DNA of 64,000 nt from positions 1 to 64,000 of the forward strand of contig NZ_JAFVMH010000003.1 in the NCBI RefSeq assembly GCF_017377735.1, given 5' to 3'. The stretch comes from Acetobacter garciniae (GTDB lineage: Bacteria > Pseudomonadota > Alphaproteobacteria > Acetobacterales > Acetobacteraceae). Each line of letters opens with the position of its first letter. Positions within the stretch are counted from its first letter, which is position 1. Under the pieces are notes generated by a model that saw only the letters and a program-made list of their open reading frames with translations, made no database searches and was not told where the DNA came from. The translations under genes were made by a program, and so were the position numbers. This document shows positions 51,365 to 60,613 of this stretch, piece by piece.

Positions 51365-51799
51365 ATGCAAACCGGAATCGTTCACGAAAAGACAGGGCTG
51401 AATAATGTGGTGTGGGACGTGCTGGGCCAGACATACTGGCCCGCGGCGTTCTGCGATTCCACCTTCGCTTTCGATACGCTGTTCCCGCATGGCACCTTTG
51501 TACCGCCCCATATCCACCCCGATCAGGACGAATTTATCCGTATCCTGGAAGGCGAATTTGAATTCGTGGTCGATGGCGTCATCATGCCGGGCAAGGCGGG
51601 CGATCTTATCAGCCTGCCGCGCGGCACCAAGCATGGCATCTTCAACAAGAGCGGTCGCGATACGCGGGCGCTGTTCTGGGTTTCTCCATCCCAGAAGCTG
51701 TACGATCTGTTTGCGCAACTCGATGGCCTGAAGGACCCGAAGGAAGTCGTGCGCGTTTCCGCCGAGCATAATATCTTCTTCGATCCACTCACGGACTGA
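51365..51799 (+). CDS. Cupin-domain protein
   Basis: A 144-residue single-domain cupin. Motif 1 is FVPPHIHPDQDEFIRILEGEF (two His, one Glu for metal) and motif 2 is DLISLPRGTKHGIFN. It could be a small dioxygenase, isomerase or sensor within the aromatic pathway. It starts the plus-strand unit cupin-monooxygenase-formamidase. Confidence 0.85.
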   Translation: MQTGIVHEKTGLNNVVWDVLGQTYWPAAFCDSTFAFDTLFPHGTFVPPHIHPDQDEFIRILEGEFEFVVDGVIMPGKAGDLISLPRGTKHGIFNKSGRDTRALFWVSPSQKLYDLFAQLDGLKDPKEVVRVSAEHNIFFDPLTD

Positions 51800-51881
51800 G
51801 GTTTTTCATTTTCGCAATCGCCATTTTTGCATGCTCCGGCGCCCCGACGGGGGCAGCTGGACTGCAACGGGGAAAGGTATC

Positions 51882-53108
51882 ATGACAGTCATTATCGCGG
51901 GCGCGGGAATTGGCGGGCTGACATTGGCGCTTATGCTGCACCAGCGCGGAATAGCCTCGGCTGTCTATGAAGCCGCGCCGGAGGTCAAACCGCTTGGGGT
52001 GGGTATCAACGCGTTGCCTCACGCCATTCGGGAGCTGGAGGGCCTGGGCCTTTTGCCGCAACTGGATGAAATCGCCATCAGGACGCGTAGCCTGACCTAC
52101 ATGACCCACAAAGGCCAGATGATATGGAGCGAGCCCCGGGGACAATATGCGGGACATGACGTGCCGCAATTCTCCATTCATCGCGGATATCTCCAGTCCC
52201 TGCTCTGGAACACGGCCATGGAGCGCCTGCCCCCGGGCACACTCAGCCCTGGCCACCGGGTGGTTGATTTTGCGCAGGATGCTGACGGTGTCGATGTTCG
52301 CATCGGGACCGAGGCAGATACACAGCACATCCGGGGGGCCTGCCTGGTAGGGGCGGATGGCATTCATTCGACCCTGCGCGCCATCATGCATCCTGATGCA
52401 CCGGGCATACGCTGGACCGGAATACAGATGTGGCGCGGTGCGCGGGAGTGGGAAAAATTCGACGGCGGAGATGCTATGGTGATCGCGGGCAACGAACGCA
52501 CGAAAATCGTTCTCTATCCTATCGCCCCGGGCAGTACACCTTCGACCGTACTGATGAACTGGGTCGTCTATTCCCGTGTGGCGGTTCCCGATAGCCTGCT
52601 CCCCGAACGTGAAAGTTGGTCCCGCCGGGGCCGTTACGAGGACATAGCACCCCTTATTGCCGATTTTGCGCTCGACTTCATCGATATTCACGCGCTTATC
52701 CGGGAAACGTCGGATATTTTCCTCTACCCCATGTGCGACCGCGATCCCTTGCCCTGGTGGTCGCGCGGGCGTGTGACCCTGCTGGGTGACGCCGCACACC
52801 CGATGTATCCGGTCGGCTCGAACGGGGCATCGCAGGCTATTGTGGATGGTCGGTGCCTGACCGACCAGCTTGCATCCCAGGATGTGGCGCAGGCTTTTAC
52901 GTTGTACGAACACGAACGCCTGCCGGTTACGGCCGGTGTTGTCATGTCCAACCGCAAGGGGGGGCCTGAACGGATGGTGGATCTGGTGGCGCAGCGCGCG
53001 CCTGATGGGTTCGACCGGTTGGAGGATGTTGTTTCGGTCGAGGAATTGCAGGATATATCAGGTAGTTATTCCAAGCTCGCCGGTTTTCATGTCGGGGCGC
53101 CGTCATGA
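51882..53108 (+). CDS. FAD-dependent aromatic monooxygenase
   Basis: A 408-residue class-A flavin hydroxylase: GxGxxG in IIAGAGIGGLTLALML, ribose/DG motif in CLVGADGIHSTLR and GD motif in VTLLGDAAHPMYPVGSNGASQAI. It resembles the salicylate/phenazine hydroxylase group. It would hydroxylate an aromatic or heteroaromatic ring with NAD(P)H and oxygen. The start at 51882 directly gives the FAD fold; the stop overlaps the next gene (ATGA). Confidence 0.87.
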   Translation: MTVIIAGAGIGGLTLALMLHQRGIASAVYEAAPEVKPLGVGINALPHAIRELEGLGLLPQLDEIAIRTRSLTYMTHKGQMIWSEPRGQYAGHDVPQFSIHRGYLQSLLWNTAMERLPPGTLSPGHRVVDFAQDADGVDVRIGTEADTQHIRGACLVGADGIHSTLRAIMHPDAPGIRWTGIQMWRGAREWEKFDGGDAMVIAGNERTKIVLYPIAPGSTPSTVLMNWVVYSRVAVPDSLLPERESWSRRGRYEDIAPLIADFALDFIDIHALIRETSDIFLYPMCDRDPLPWWSRGRVTLLGDAAHPMYPVGSNGASQAIVDGRCLTDQLASQDVAQAFTLYEHERLPVTAGVVMSNRKGGPERMVDLVAQRAPDGFDRLEDVVSVEELQDISGSYSKLAGFHVGAPS

Positions 53109-54004
53109 ACGACGTGGATGGTCCGGTCTATCAGTATATGACGGGGCAGGCCCAGCCCAGCTATGCGGAACTGCTGCCCGGTTTCGAAGCTCGCAGTGCT
53201 GCGGTGCGGGAGGCGGGGCTGGCGAATGGTACGGCTTTTGTGGATATTGCCTACGCATCCGCCCCGCGCTGCCAGTTCGATCTGTTTATAGCCCACACTC
53301 CGGCATCTGCCGTACCGTCGGGGGCCGTATTGTATCTGCATGCGGGGTACTGGCAGTCGCGCGATAAAAGCCAGTTCTCCTTTCTTGCGCCGGCTTTCAA
53401 CGCCATGGGGCAGGATGTGGCAATTGCCAATTATCCGCTTTGCCCCGATGTGACGGTGGCCAATATTTCAGTCGTCTTGCGTCGGGCGGTTGTGGCGGTG
53501 CTTTCCCGCCTCGCCCGGATGGGGCGGGGCCAGGACAGGCTGACAATTATCGGACATTCGGCCGGCGCGCATCTGGCGGTGGAACTCGCCCTTGCTGATT
53601 GGGACAGGCCACTTCTCGCGGGCGACAGCACGCTACAGGCTGATACGACCTTGCGTGGTCCGGCCTGTCCCGTTCGCGCGATTGTGGGGCTGAGCGGTGT
53701 TTACGACCTGCGGCCCCTGCTCCAGACTCCCCTGAACGACAAATTATGTCTCAATGCCGAAACCGCGCGTGTGGCGTCCCCTGTCCTGCGTGTTCATCCG
53801 GTTGGAGTGCCCGCGCTGTTTGCCGTGGGGACAAAGGAAACTCAGGCTTTCCATGCGCAGACGGACATCATGGCCCATGCCTGGCGCCAGGCGGGCATGG
53901 GGGCGGATACGCTGCATGTAAGCGGCGCGGATCATTTCAGCCTGCTTGATGACATTGCCGGGCAGGGCGCGCTTTTTACCGCTATTCGGCAGGTGGTTGC
54001 GTAG
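53105..54004 (+). CDS. Alpha/beta hydrolase, kynurenine-formamidase type (copy 1)
   Basis: A 299-residue hydrolase with the family oxyanion motif LYLHAGYWQSRDKSQF (normally HGGYW), nucleophile IIGHSAGAHLAVELA and terminal GADHFSLLDDI with the His. Such enzymes deformylate N-formylkynurenine or related N-acyl anilines. With an anthranilate-CoA pathway beside it, an N-formyl- or N-acyl-anthranilate-like substrate is plausible. Its 3' end overlaps the convergent thioesterase gene by 23 bases. Confidence 0.8.
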   Translation: MNDVDGPVYQYMTGQAQPSYAELLPGFEARSAAVREAGLANGTAFVDIAYASAPRCQFDLFIAHTPASAVPSGAVLYLHAGYWQSRDKSQFSFLAPAFNAMGQDVAIANYPLCPDVTVANISVVLRRAVVAVLSRLARMGRGQDRLTIIGHSAGAHLAVELALADWDRPLLAGDSTLQADTTLRGPACPVRAIVGLSGVYDLRPLLQTPLNDKLCLNAETARVASPVLRVHPVGVPALFAVGTKETQAFHAQTDIMAHAWRQAGMGADTLHVSGADHFSLLDDIAGQGALFTAIRQVVA

Positions 54005-54386
54005 CATCGCGCGCGGGCAAGACCTTCGGCTTTCCTTGCGCATCCAAGGCGACCATGGTGAAAATTGCGCTGGCAATACGCTCATGCCTGTCGGGGTTCG
54101 CACTGCTGGCCTGCATGACCAGGTCCAGCGTAACCGATGTCCTGCCCCAGCGCAGCAGGCTTGCATAGACAGATATGACCTGCCCCGCCCGGCCAGGTTT
54201 GTGGAACACCATTTCCCTAACGGCAACAGTCGTCACCAGCCCCTCTGTCAGGCTTGCGGCGTAAATTCCCGCCGCAATGTCCATCTGCGCCATGATCCAC
54301 CCCCCGAACACGGTGCCAAGGGCATTCGTGTCGCCATTCAGCGGCATGGTCCGTACTGCCAGAAAGCCTGTCGTCTGCTCAGGCAT
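53982..54386 (-). CDS. Acyl-CoA thioesterase, hotdog fold
   Basis: A 134-residue hotdog protein: GDTNALGTVFGGWIMAQMDIAAGIYA, the YciA/BFIT-type active-site helix with Asp, and VTTVAVREMVFHKPGRAGQVI. It would hydrolyse a CoA thioester of the pathway. Start at 54386 is chosen to give the usual N-terminus and overlaps the RidA gene by 8 bases, so it is coupled. Confidence 0.85.
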   Translation of the reverse strand: MPEQTTGFLAVRTMPLNGDTNALGTVFGGWIMAQMDIAAGIYAASLTEGLVTTVAVREMVFHKPGRAGQVISVYASLLRWGRTSVTLDLVMQASSANPDRHERIASAIFTMVALDAQGKPKVLPARDATQPPAE

Positions 54387-54789
54387 CGTGCTGCCCCGGG
54401 CCGATAACGGCAACGGCCTGGATTTCAATCTGGGCACGGTCTTCCATCAGCCCTTTGACCTCGACAGCCGCCATGGATGGAAAATGGTACCCCATGATCC
54501 TGCGATACACAAAGCCGATTTCGCGGCTGTTCTGAAGATAGGCGCGCTTGTCCACCATATACCATGTCATGGAGGTGATATGTTCGGGCAGCCCGCCAGC
54601 TTCGGCCAGGACCGCCACCACGTTCTTGAGCGCCTGTTCGCATTGCATGACAAAATCGTCTGTTTCCAGAATAGAATGTTCATTCCAGCCGATCTGGCCG
54701 CTGATGAAAACCATTTCACCCGTGGCTTTCACGCCGTTCGCATAACCCAGGGGCTTGGCCCAGCCTGGGGGTTGCAGGATTTCATGCAT
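54379..54789 (-). CDS. RidA-family imine/enamine deaminase
   Basis: A 136-residue RidA/YjgF protein (GYANGVKATGEMVFISGQIGWN, CEQALKNVVAVLAEAGG, MVDKRAYLQNSREIG, SMAAVEVKGLMEDRAQIEIQ). RidA proteins hydrolyse imines to ketones and free ammonia. Here this suits deamination after dearomatisation of 2-aminobenzoyl-CoA. Start at 54789; overlaps both flanking thioesterase genes. Confidence 0.88.
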   Translation of the reverse strand: MHEILQPPGWAKPLGYANGVKATGEMVFISGQIGWNEHSILETDDFVMQCEQALKNVVAVLAEAGGLPEHITSMTWYMVDKRAYLQNSREIGFVYRRIMGYHFPSMAAVEVKGLMEDRAQIEIQAVAVIGPGQHDA

Positions 54790-55201
54790 TGGTGTCGTTC
54801 TCCAGGTAAAGCGAAAGACTGGCACGGGCGTTTTTCGGCCAGGTGCAGGATTTTCCAGTCGCGCGGGACATGGCCACAAGCCGGTGTCGCGCCTGCCACA
54901 GGGGCGTGCCCCCGGTGCTGATGTCATGCTCAAGGTCAAGCGAACTGCGGCCCAGTTTGCGTACCCGCAGGTTGAAATCGAGCATCGCGCCATAATAGCC
55001 CGGATGCATGAAGGTCAGGTCCAGCCGCACTGTGGGTGTGACGATATCGTATTCATCGAGCAGCATTTTCCACGATACGCCCGCATCGATGAAAAAATCC
55101 TCCGTCACACCGATCAGGATGTCGAGATAGGAGGGAAAATAGGCAAACCCCGTCGGGTCGCAATCGCCAAAACGCAGCCGCCGTGATGTCTGGTATGCCA
55201 A
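54782..55201 (-). CDS. 4-hydroxybenzoyl-CoA-thioesterase-like protein, TTG start
   Basis: A 139-residue hotdog thioesterase: RLRFGDCDPTGFAYFPSYLDIL (Asp of the 4HBT motif), RLDLTFMHPGYYGAMLDFNLRVRKLGRSS. The only start that fits is TTG at 55201, with AAAGGAG 7 bases upstream; no ATG precedes the domain. It would release an aromatic or ring-reduced acid from CoA. Confidence 0.82.
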   Translation of the reverse strand: MAYQTSRRLRFGDCDPTGFAYFPSYLDILIGVTEDFFIDAGVSWKMLLDEYDIVTPTVRLDLTFMHPGYYGAMLDFNLRVRKLGRSSLDLEHDISTGGTPLWQARHRLVAMSRATGKSCTWPKNARASLSLYLENDTNA

Positions 55202-55224
55202 GGTCGTTTCTCCTTTATGCCTGG

Positions 55225-56031
55225 CTAACCGGCCATGATTTCGCCACCGGCCACCACGATGCACTGCCCCGTCACGGCGGCGGAGGCAGGCTGGGCCAGC
55301 CAGAGCACGGTGCTGGCGATTTCGTGCGGTGTCACCAGGCGTTTCTGCGGGCTTGTGGCTTCGAACTGCTGGCGGACGGATGTGATCGTACGTCCGCCGC
55401 GCTGGGCGATATCGCGCATGGCCTGTTCCAGCATAGGGGTTTCGGCATAGCCGGGGCAGACGGCGTTCACCGTAAGGCCCGTCGTTGCGTATTCGAGTGC
55501 CAGGGCGCGTGTCATGCCCACAACGCCATGCTTGGCGGCGCAATAAGCCGCCACGTAGCGGTAGCCCGCGACACCCGCGGTAGAGGCGATGTTGATAAGC
55601 CGCGCGCCGTCTCCGTGTGCCAGAAGATCGGGCAGTATCGCCTGCGTGACCGTGAAGGTACCGCCCAGATTCAAGGCTATGGTCTCGCCCCATGTTGTGG
55701 CGTCCAGGCTGAGAAAAGGCTGGCTGGTTGCATGCCCCGCATTGTTGACCAGGATATCGACCGCACCCAGCACCGCACGGGCGCGCGCAACACCGTCTGC
55801 CACGGCGGGCGCACAGGTGATGTCGAACCCGCCTATCACCGCGTGGGGACCGCGCATGCGGCTGGCGGTGGCCTCCAGCCCTGGCAGGGAGCGGCCCGCC
55901 AGGCTGACATGCGCTCCGGCCTCGCTCAGGGCAATGGCGATGGCCGCACCAATGCCGCTGCCCGCGCCGGTTACGAACGCATGTCGTCCCCCCAGGGGCA
56001 TGGTTGGTTTTGCGCAGGAAGGATCAGACAT
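55225..56031 (-). CDS. Short-chain dehydrogenase/reductase
   Basis: A 268-residue SDR: TGAGSGIG cofactor motif near residue 21, NNAGHA, catalytic Ser in IASTAG and YxxxK in YCAAKHG, then CPGYAETPM. Likely an NAD(P)-dependent dehydrogenase of a hydroxyacyl or ring-reduced CoA intermediate. Overlaps the upstream monooxygenase/reductase gene by 8 bases. Confidence 0.9.
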   Translation of the reverse strand: MSDPSCAKPTMPLGGRHAFVTGAGSGIGAAIAIALSEAGAHVSLAGRSLPGLEATASRMRGPHAVIGGFDITCAPAVADGVARARAVLGAVDILVNNAGHATSQPFLSLDATTWGETIALNLGGTFTVTQAILPDLLAHGDGARLINIASTAGVAGYRYVAAYCAAKHGVVGMTRALALEYATTGLTVNAVCPGYAETPMLEQAMRDIAQRGGRTITSVRQQFEATSPQKRLVTPHEIASTVLWLAQPASAAVTGQCIVVAGGEIMAG

Positions 56032-58396
56032 TACGCGTTGGTCTTTCGGGTTTGGGCAGCACGGCCTGCGCGCGCCGGATCAGGGATTCGTACTGGTGCC
56101 TGCCTGCGTCGTACTGGCGCGGCCAGCCGGGACGCCGGTAGCCGATCTTTGCCGCTTCGTGCAGAACCCAGAATGGATCGGCCAGAAAAGGGCGGCCCAG
56201 CGCGCACAAATCTGCCCGGCCGGCCGCCAGGATGGAATTGGCGTGGTCGGCTTCGGTAATGGCCCCCACGGCAATGGTGGGGATACCGACTTCGTTGCGG
56301 ATCTTGTCTGCAAAAGGGGTCTGGTACATGCGGCCGTAAACGGGTTTCTGCCACGGTACGACCTGCCCGGATGAACAATCTATCATATCCGCGCCAGCAT
56401 CGCGGAACAGGGCGGCGAACACGGTTGCATCCTCCTCCGTATTCCCGCCGGGGGCCCAGTCGTGGCAGGAAAGGCGCACAGACATGGGCAGGCCCGAAGG
56501 CCAGACAGCCCGCATGGCGCGGAACACCGCCAGGGGAAAACGCGCGCGATTGACATGGCTGCCGCCATACGCATCGTCACGCTGGTTTGTCAGGGGCGAC
56601 AGGAAGCTTGAGAGCAGATAGCCATGCGCGCAGTGCAGTTCCAGCCAGTCGGCGCCGGTTCGTGCGGCCAGTTCGGTCGCGTGGACAAAATCGGCCGTGA
56701 CACGGGCCATATCCTGCTCGGTCATGGCGCGTGGCACCTGGCTGTTTCCAAGATAGGGCAGGGCCGAAGCGGAAATCAGTTCCCATGCGCCTTCTTCAAG
56801 CGGCTGGTCTATTCCATCCCAGCCCAGTTGGGTGGCACCTTTGCGTCCGGCATGGCCAATCTGGATGCCAAAGCGCGCATGACCTGCGTTCCGGACAGCG
56901 CCCACCAGGTCTTTCCACGCGGCAAGCTGGCTTTCGTTCCATAGCCCCAGGCAGCCCGGCGTAATGCGTGCATCGGGTGAAACCGCAGTCATTTCAGCGA
57001 AAACCAGCCCGGCGGCCCCAAGGGAGCGAGCCGCGAAATGCGTGTGGTGGAACGCGTTGGGCAGGCCGTCCTGGGCGGAATAAACCGCCATGGGGGACAT
57101 GACAATGCGGTTGGGCACACAAATGGAGCGTATATGCCATGGTGTAAACATGGGGGGCGTAGCGGGGGCGGTATCCGCCTTTTCCGGGCTGATGGGCATG
57201 GTACGTGCCCCGTCACCGGCCTGCTGCGCGAACCAGCGTTCGTAGGCTTCCAGCCAGGTTGCATCGCGCAGGCGCAGGTCCTCGTGACTGATACGTTGCG
57301 AACGGGTCAGCAGGGAATACATGAACTGTTCGGGCGGCAGGCGGTCGGCGTAACGGCTGCCCACGTTTTCGAACCATTCCATCGCATTGCGCGCGGCATT
57401 CTGGATACGCAGGACATCCACCCGGCGGATCGTCTCGTAATCCGCCAGAATGGCATCTAGCCGGGTGCTGTCATGATCATGGAGGTCGTACTGCCGGGCC
57501 AGTTCGATGGCGTCGTCAATAGCAAGCTTGGTGCCCGAACCGATGGCGAAATGCGCCGTATGGGCGGCATCGCCCATCAGGACCATATGCCCGCCACGGG
57601 CAAGTGGGATGCTCCAGTGCGCGCAGGTCAGGTGGTTGAAGTTCAGCCACGCCGAACCGCGCTGATGCCGCGCATTGGTCAGCAGGGGGGAGCCATCGAG
57701 AATATCGGCGAAAAGCCCTTCGCAGAAGGCGATCGCTTCTTCCTGCGACATGCGGTCCAGGCCGTGGGCGAGATAGGTCTGCTCTGTCGTCTCAACGATA
57801 AAAGTCGACGTTTCCGAGTCGAAACGATAGATATGCGCCTGGAACCAGCCATGGGGCGTTTTCCTGAAATCGAATGTAAAGACATCGAACGGTTTTTTCG
57901 TGCCCAGCCAGATATAGCGATTGGGGCGGGTCACGACATGCGGTTCGAAGCGGTCCGCATGCCGCTGGCGCAGGATGGAGTTGACCCCGTCTGAGGCCAC
58001 GATCAGGTCCGCGCCCGCGAACTCGTCCTCACTGCGGACATCGCGTTCGAAAATCAGGTTCACACCCAGCGCGCGGCAGCGGTCTTGCAGGATGTTGAGC
58101 AGGTGCCGCCGCCCGATGCCGACAAAACCGTGCCCCGTCGTGACCTGCGATCTGCCGTTGATGCGGACTTCGATATCGTCCCAGTGGTTGAAAGCCCCCT
58201 GGATTTCTGCAGCACTTTCAGGGTCGCATTCCAGCATGGACACCATGGTTGCGTCCGAAAATACCACCCCCCAGCCGAACGTGTCATACGGGCGGTTGCG
58301 TTCGATAACCGAAACCCGATGGACCGGATGCCGCTTCTTGACCAAAAGGGCGAAATACAGGCCGGCGGGGCCGCCTCCAACGCAGACAATATGCAT
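56024..58396 (-). CDS. 2-Aminobenzoyl-CoA monooxygenase/reductase (salicylyl-CoA 5-hydroxylase family)
   Basis: A 790-residue two-domain flavoenzyme. Residues 1-400 form a class-A FAD monooxygenase (CVGGGPAGLYFALLVKK, VVFSDATMVSML, VLMGDAAHTAHFAIGSGTKLA). From about 415 an Old-Yellow-Enzyme barrel follows (NRIVMSPMAVYSAQDGLP, IQIGHAGRKG, LELHCAHGYLLSSFLSPLTNQR, FADKIRNEVGIPTIAVG). This fusion is known from aerobic anthranilate degradation in Azoarcus, where it hydroxylates and reduces 2-aminobenzoyl-CoA. ATG at 58396 follows a G-rich site. It heads the minus-strand unit. Confidence 0.9.
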   Translation of the reverse strand: MHIVCVGGGPAGLYFALLVKKRHPVHRVSVIERNRPYDTFGWGVVFSDATMVSMLECDPESAAEIQGAFNHWDDIEVRINGRSQVTTGHGFVGIGRRHLLNILQDRCRALGVNLIFERDVRSEDEFAGADLIVASDGVNSILRQRHADRFEPHVVTRPNRYIWLGTKKPFDVFTFDFRKTPHGWFQAHIYRFDSETSTFIVETTEQTYLAHGLDRMSQEEAIAFCEGLFADILDGSPLLTNARHQRGSAWLNFNHLTCAHWSIPLARGGHMVLMGDAAHTAHFAIGSGTKLAIDDAIELARQYDLHDHDSTRLDAILADYETIRRVDVLRIQNAARNAMEWFENVGSRYADRLPPEQFMYSLLTRSQRISHEDLRLRDATWLEAYERWFAQQAGDGARTMPISPEKADTAPATPPMFTPWHIRSICVPNRIVMSPMAVYSAQDGLPNAFHHTHFAARSLGAAGLVFAEMTAVSPDARITPGCLGLWNESQLAAWKDLVGAVRNAGHARFGIQIGHAGRKGATQLGWDGIDQPLEEGAWELISASALPYLGNSQVPRAMTEQDMARVTADFVHATELAARTGADWLELHCAHGYLLSSFLSPLTNQRDDAYGGSHVNRARFPLAVFRAMRAVWPSGLPMSVRLSCHDWAPGGNTEEDATVFAALFRDAGADMIDCSSGQVVPWQKPVYGRMYQTPFADKIRNEVGIPTIAVGAITEADHANSILAAGRADLCALGRPFLADPFWVLHEAAKIGYRRPGWPRQYDAGRHQYESLIRRAQAVLPKPERPTRNV

Positions 58397-58736
58397 TCTG
58401 TTCCCCCCCCTGGTTGCGTCGCGTGGGTGGCACGCGTTGCGAATCCAATATATTTTATCTATGAAATATCCTCTATAACACCGTATGTGGCTGTGCAACC
58501 CTTCTTTTTTCCGGGCAAATTATTTCATAACGCCATTATATATAAACAATATTATTGAAATATATTCAATCGAGAAGGTGGGCGGCGGGCTATGTGGTAT
58601 CCGGTAGGGAAAATAAATTTCGTACTTGATTCAAAATTTATTTTGGAACTAAAATTATACGAAATCGATATGATATAGGCGTGCGGCCGGTTGGTCACTG
58701 GCTAAGTCCGGGCAGGCATCGGCAAGGAGCAGAGGC
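58397..58736. promoter_or_regulatory. AT-rich divergent control region of the anthraniloyl-CoA genes
   Basis: 340 bases between the divergent monooxygenase/reductase and CoA-ligase genes. It holds the palindrome ATTGAA-ATATA-TTCAAT (58554-58570), a second dyad CAAAAT-TT-ATTTTG (58632-58645) and TTTCGTA/TACGAAA arms around the latter. No gene is present. A shared regulator acting on both units is the simplest idea. Confidence 0.5.
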
Positions 58737-60380
58737 ATGAGAAGCGAAAGAACGGCGGTGCTCGGGCCTTCGACGCATCAGGACAGTTTCACGCGTGATG
58801 GCCTGCCGCCGCTGGCGGAATGGCCCGAGCTTTTACTGGATGACTATCAGTATCCGGACTATCTCAACGCCGCTGTCGAACTGACCGATCGCCAGGTCGA
58901 GCGGGGTTTCGGTGACAAGATCGCCCTTGTGGGGCAGGGGCGGTCGCGCACCTACAAGGAACTTTCGGACTGGTCGAATCGCATCGCCCATGCGCTGGTG
59001 CGGGATTGTGGCCTGCGTACGGGCGAGCGGGTGCTGATACGCTCGGCCAATACGCCGGCCATGGTGGCGTGCTGGCTGGCGGTCACCAAAGCGGGCGGGG
59101 TGGCGGTCAATACAATGCCCATGCTGCGGGCGGGGGAGCTGGGGCAGATCGTCGACAAGGCGCAAATTCATCTGGCCTTGTGCGATGAACGCCTGATGGA
59201 CGAACTGACCCGATGCCAGGCTACCCACCCGGTGCTGAAGCAGGTGGTGGCGTTCGATGGAACCATGAGCCATAACGCGGCCCTGGACCGCATGGCGCTG
59301 AACAAGCCGGTCATTTTCGACGCCGCCATGACCGGCCGGGACGACGTGGCCCTGCTGGCTTTTACGTCCGGCACTACGGGTGAGCCCAAGGCCACCATGC
59401 ATTTTCACCGTGATCTGTTGATTATAGCCGATTCCTACGCGCGTGACGTGCTGGACGTGCGCTCTGACGATGTGTTTGTGGGCTCTCCGCCGTTGGCGTT
59501 TACCTTCGGCCTGGGTGGGCTGGCCATTTTCCCGCTCCGTTACGGCGCGACGGCCGTTCTGCTCGAACATGCCTCACCGCGCAACATGACGGAAATTATT
59601 GCCCGGCACCGCGCCACGATCTGTTTTACCGCCCCCACAGCCTATCGCGCCATGCTGGGTGAAAACGCGGGAAGCAAGTCCCTGGACTCGCTACGGCTGG
59701 CCGTGTCGGCGGGGGAAACCCTGCCAGCCCCGATCATGGAGGAATGGCTGCGCCAGACGGGCACGCCCATTCTTGACGGCATTGGGGCGACCGAAATGCT
59801 GCATGTTTTCATTTCCAATCGTCCTGACGATTTCGTGCCGGGAACGACTGGCCGACCCGTTCGGGGATATCGCGCCATGATTGTGGATGACGACATGCAG
59901 CCTCTGCCCCGTGGCGAGGTCGGGCGGCTGGCGGTGCAGGGCCCCACGGGCTGCCGTTATCTGCGTGACGCGCGCCAGCATGTGTATGTGCGCGACGGCT
60001 GGAACCTGACGGGGGACGCGTTCTTGCAGGACACGGATGGGCGTTTCCGGTTTGTGGCCCGGGCCGACGACATGATTGTGTCTTCGGGCTACAATATTTC
60101 CGGCCCGGAAGTCGAGGCCGCGCTGCTGACCCATGAAGCGGTGCTGGAATGTGCCGTGGTAGGCGTGCCCGATGAGGCGCGCGGGAATATCGTGGCCGCG
60201 CATGTTGTCCTGCGTGACAGTTTCGAAGGGGGGGAGGCCATGCGCAAGGCCCTGCAGGACCACGCCAAGCAGGTTATCGCCCCCTACAAATATCCCCGCG
60301 CGATCCATTTTGTTCCCTCTCTTCCCAAAACGGAAAGTGGTAAGATCCAGAGGTTCGTTTTACGAAAAACGTCGGGGTAA
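58737..60380 (+). CDS. 2-Aminobenzoate (benzoate-type) CoA ligase
   Basis: A 547-residue AMP-forming ligase. P-loop-like LLAFTSGTTGEPKATMHFHRD near residues 210-230, GIGATEMLHVF, GWNLTGDAFLQD and the C-terminal KTESGKIQRF lysine motif. The N-terminus (LPPLAEWPELLLD) is that of benzoate/2-aminobenzoate CoA ligases. It would feed the divergent monooxygenase/reductase. AAGGAG lies upstream of the ATG. Confidence 0.9.
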   Translation: MRSERTAVLGPSTHQDSFTRDGLPPLAEWPELLLDDYQYPDYLNAAVELTDRQVERGFGDKIALVGQGRSRTYKELSDWSNRIAHALVRDCGLRTGERVLIRSANTPAMVACWLAVTKAGGVAVNTMPMLRAGELGQIVDKAQIHLALCDERLMDELTRCQATHPVLKQVVAFDGTMSHNAALDRMALNKPVIFDAAMTGRDDVALLAFTSGTTGEPKATMHFHRDLLIIADSYARDVLDVRSDDVFVGSPPLAFTFGLGGLAIFPLRYGATAVLLEHASPRNMTEIIARHRATICFTAPTAYRAMLGENAGSKSLDSLRLAVSAGETLPAPIMEEWLRQTGTPILDGIGATEMLHVFISNRPDDFVPGTTGRPVRGYRAMIVDDDMQPLPRGEVGRLAVQGPTGCRYLRDARQHVYVRDGWNLTGDAFLQDTDGRFRFVARADDMIVSSGYNISGPEVEAALLTHEAVLECAVVGVPDEARGNIVAAHVVLRDSFEGGEAMRKALQDHAKQVIAPYKYPRAIHFVPSLPKTESGKIQRFVLRKTSG

Positions 60381-60613
60381 TAACGCGCACGCTTATTCTG
60401 CGCGGTTTCGCCTTACGATATTCCAGAGTTCAACGCACAGGCTGTTTCTTGTTCATGGTTGCCGTCCCAGTCCGCGTCCCACGTGGTCGCCGGGTTCACG
60501 CAACGCTTTGGTGAACATTTCGTTTTGTTATCGAAATATTGTCCAGCAACACGGTGACAGGCATTGCCCGCATGCCCGAACCCAGCTTGGGGGCCTTCCC
60601 CGGAGAAACGAAA

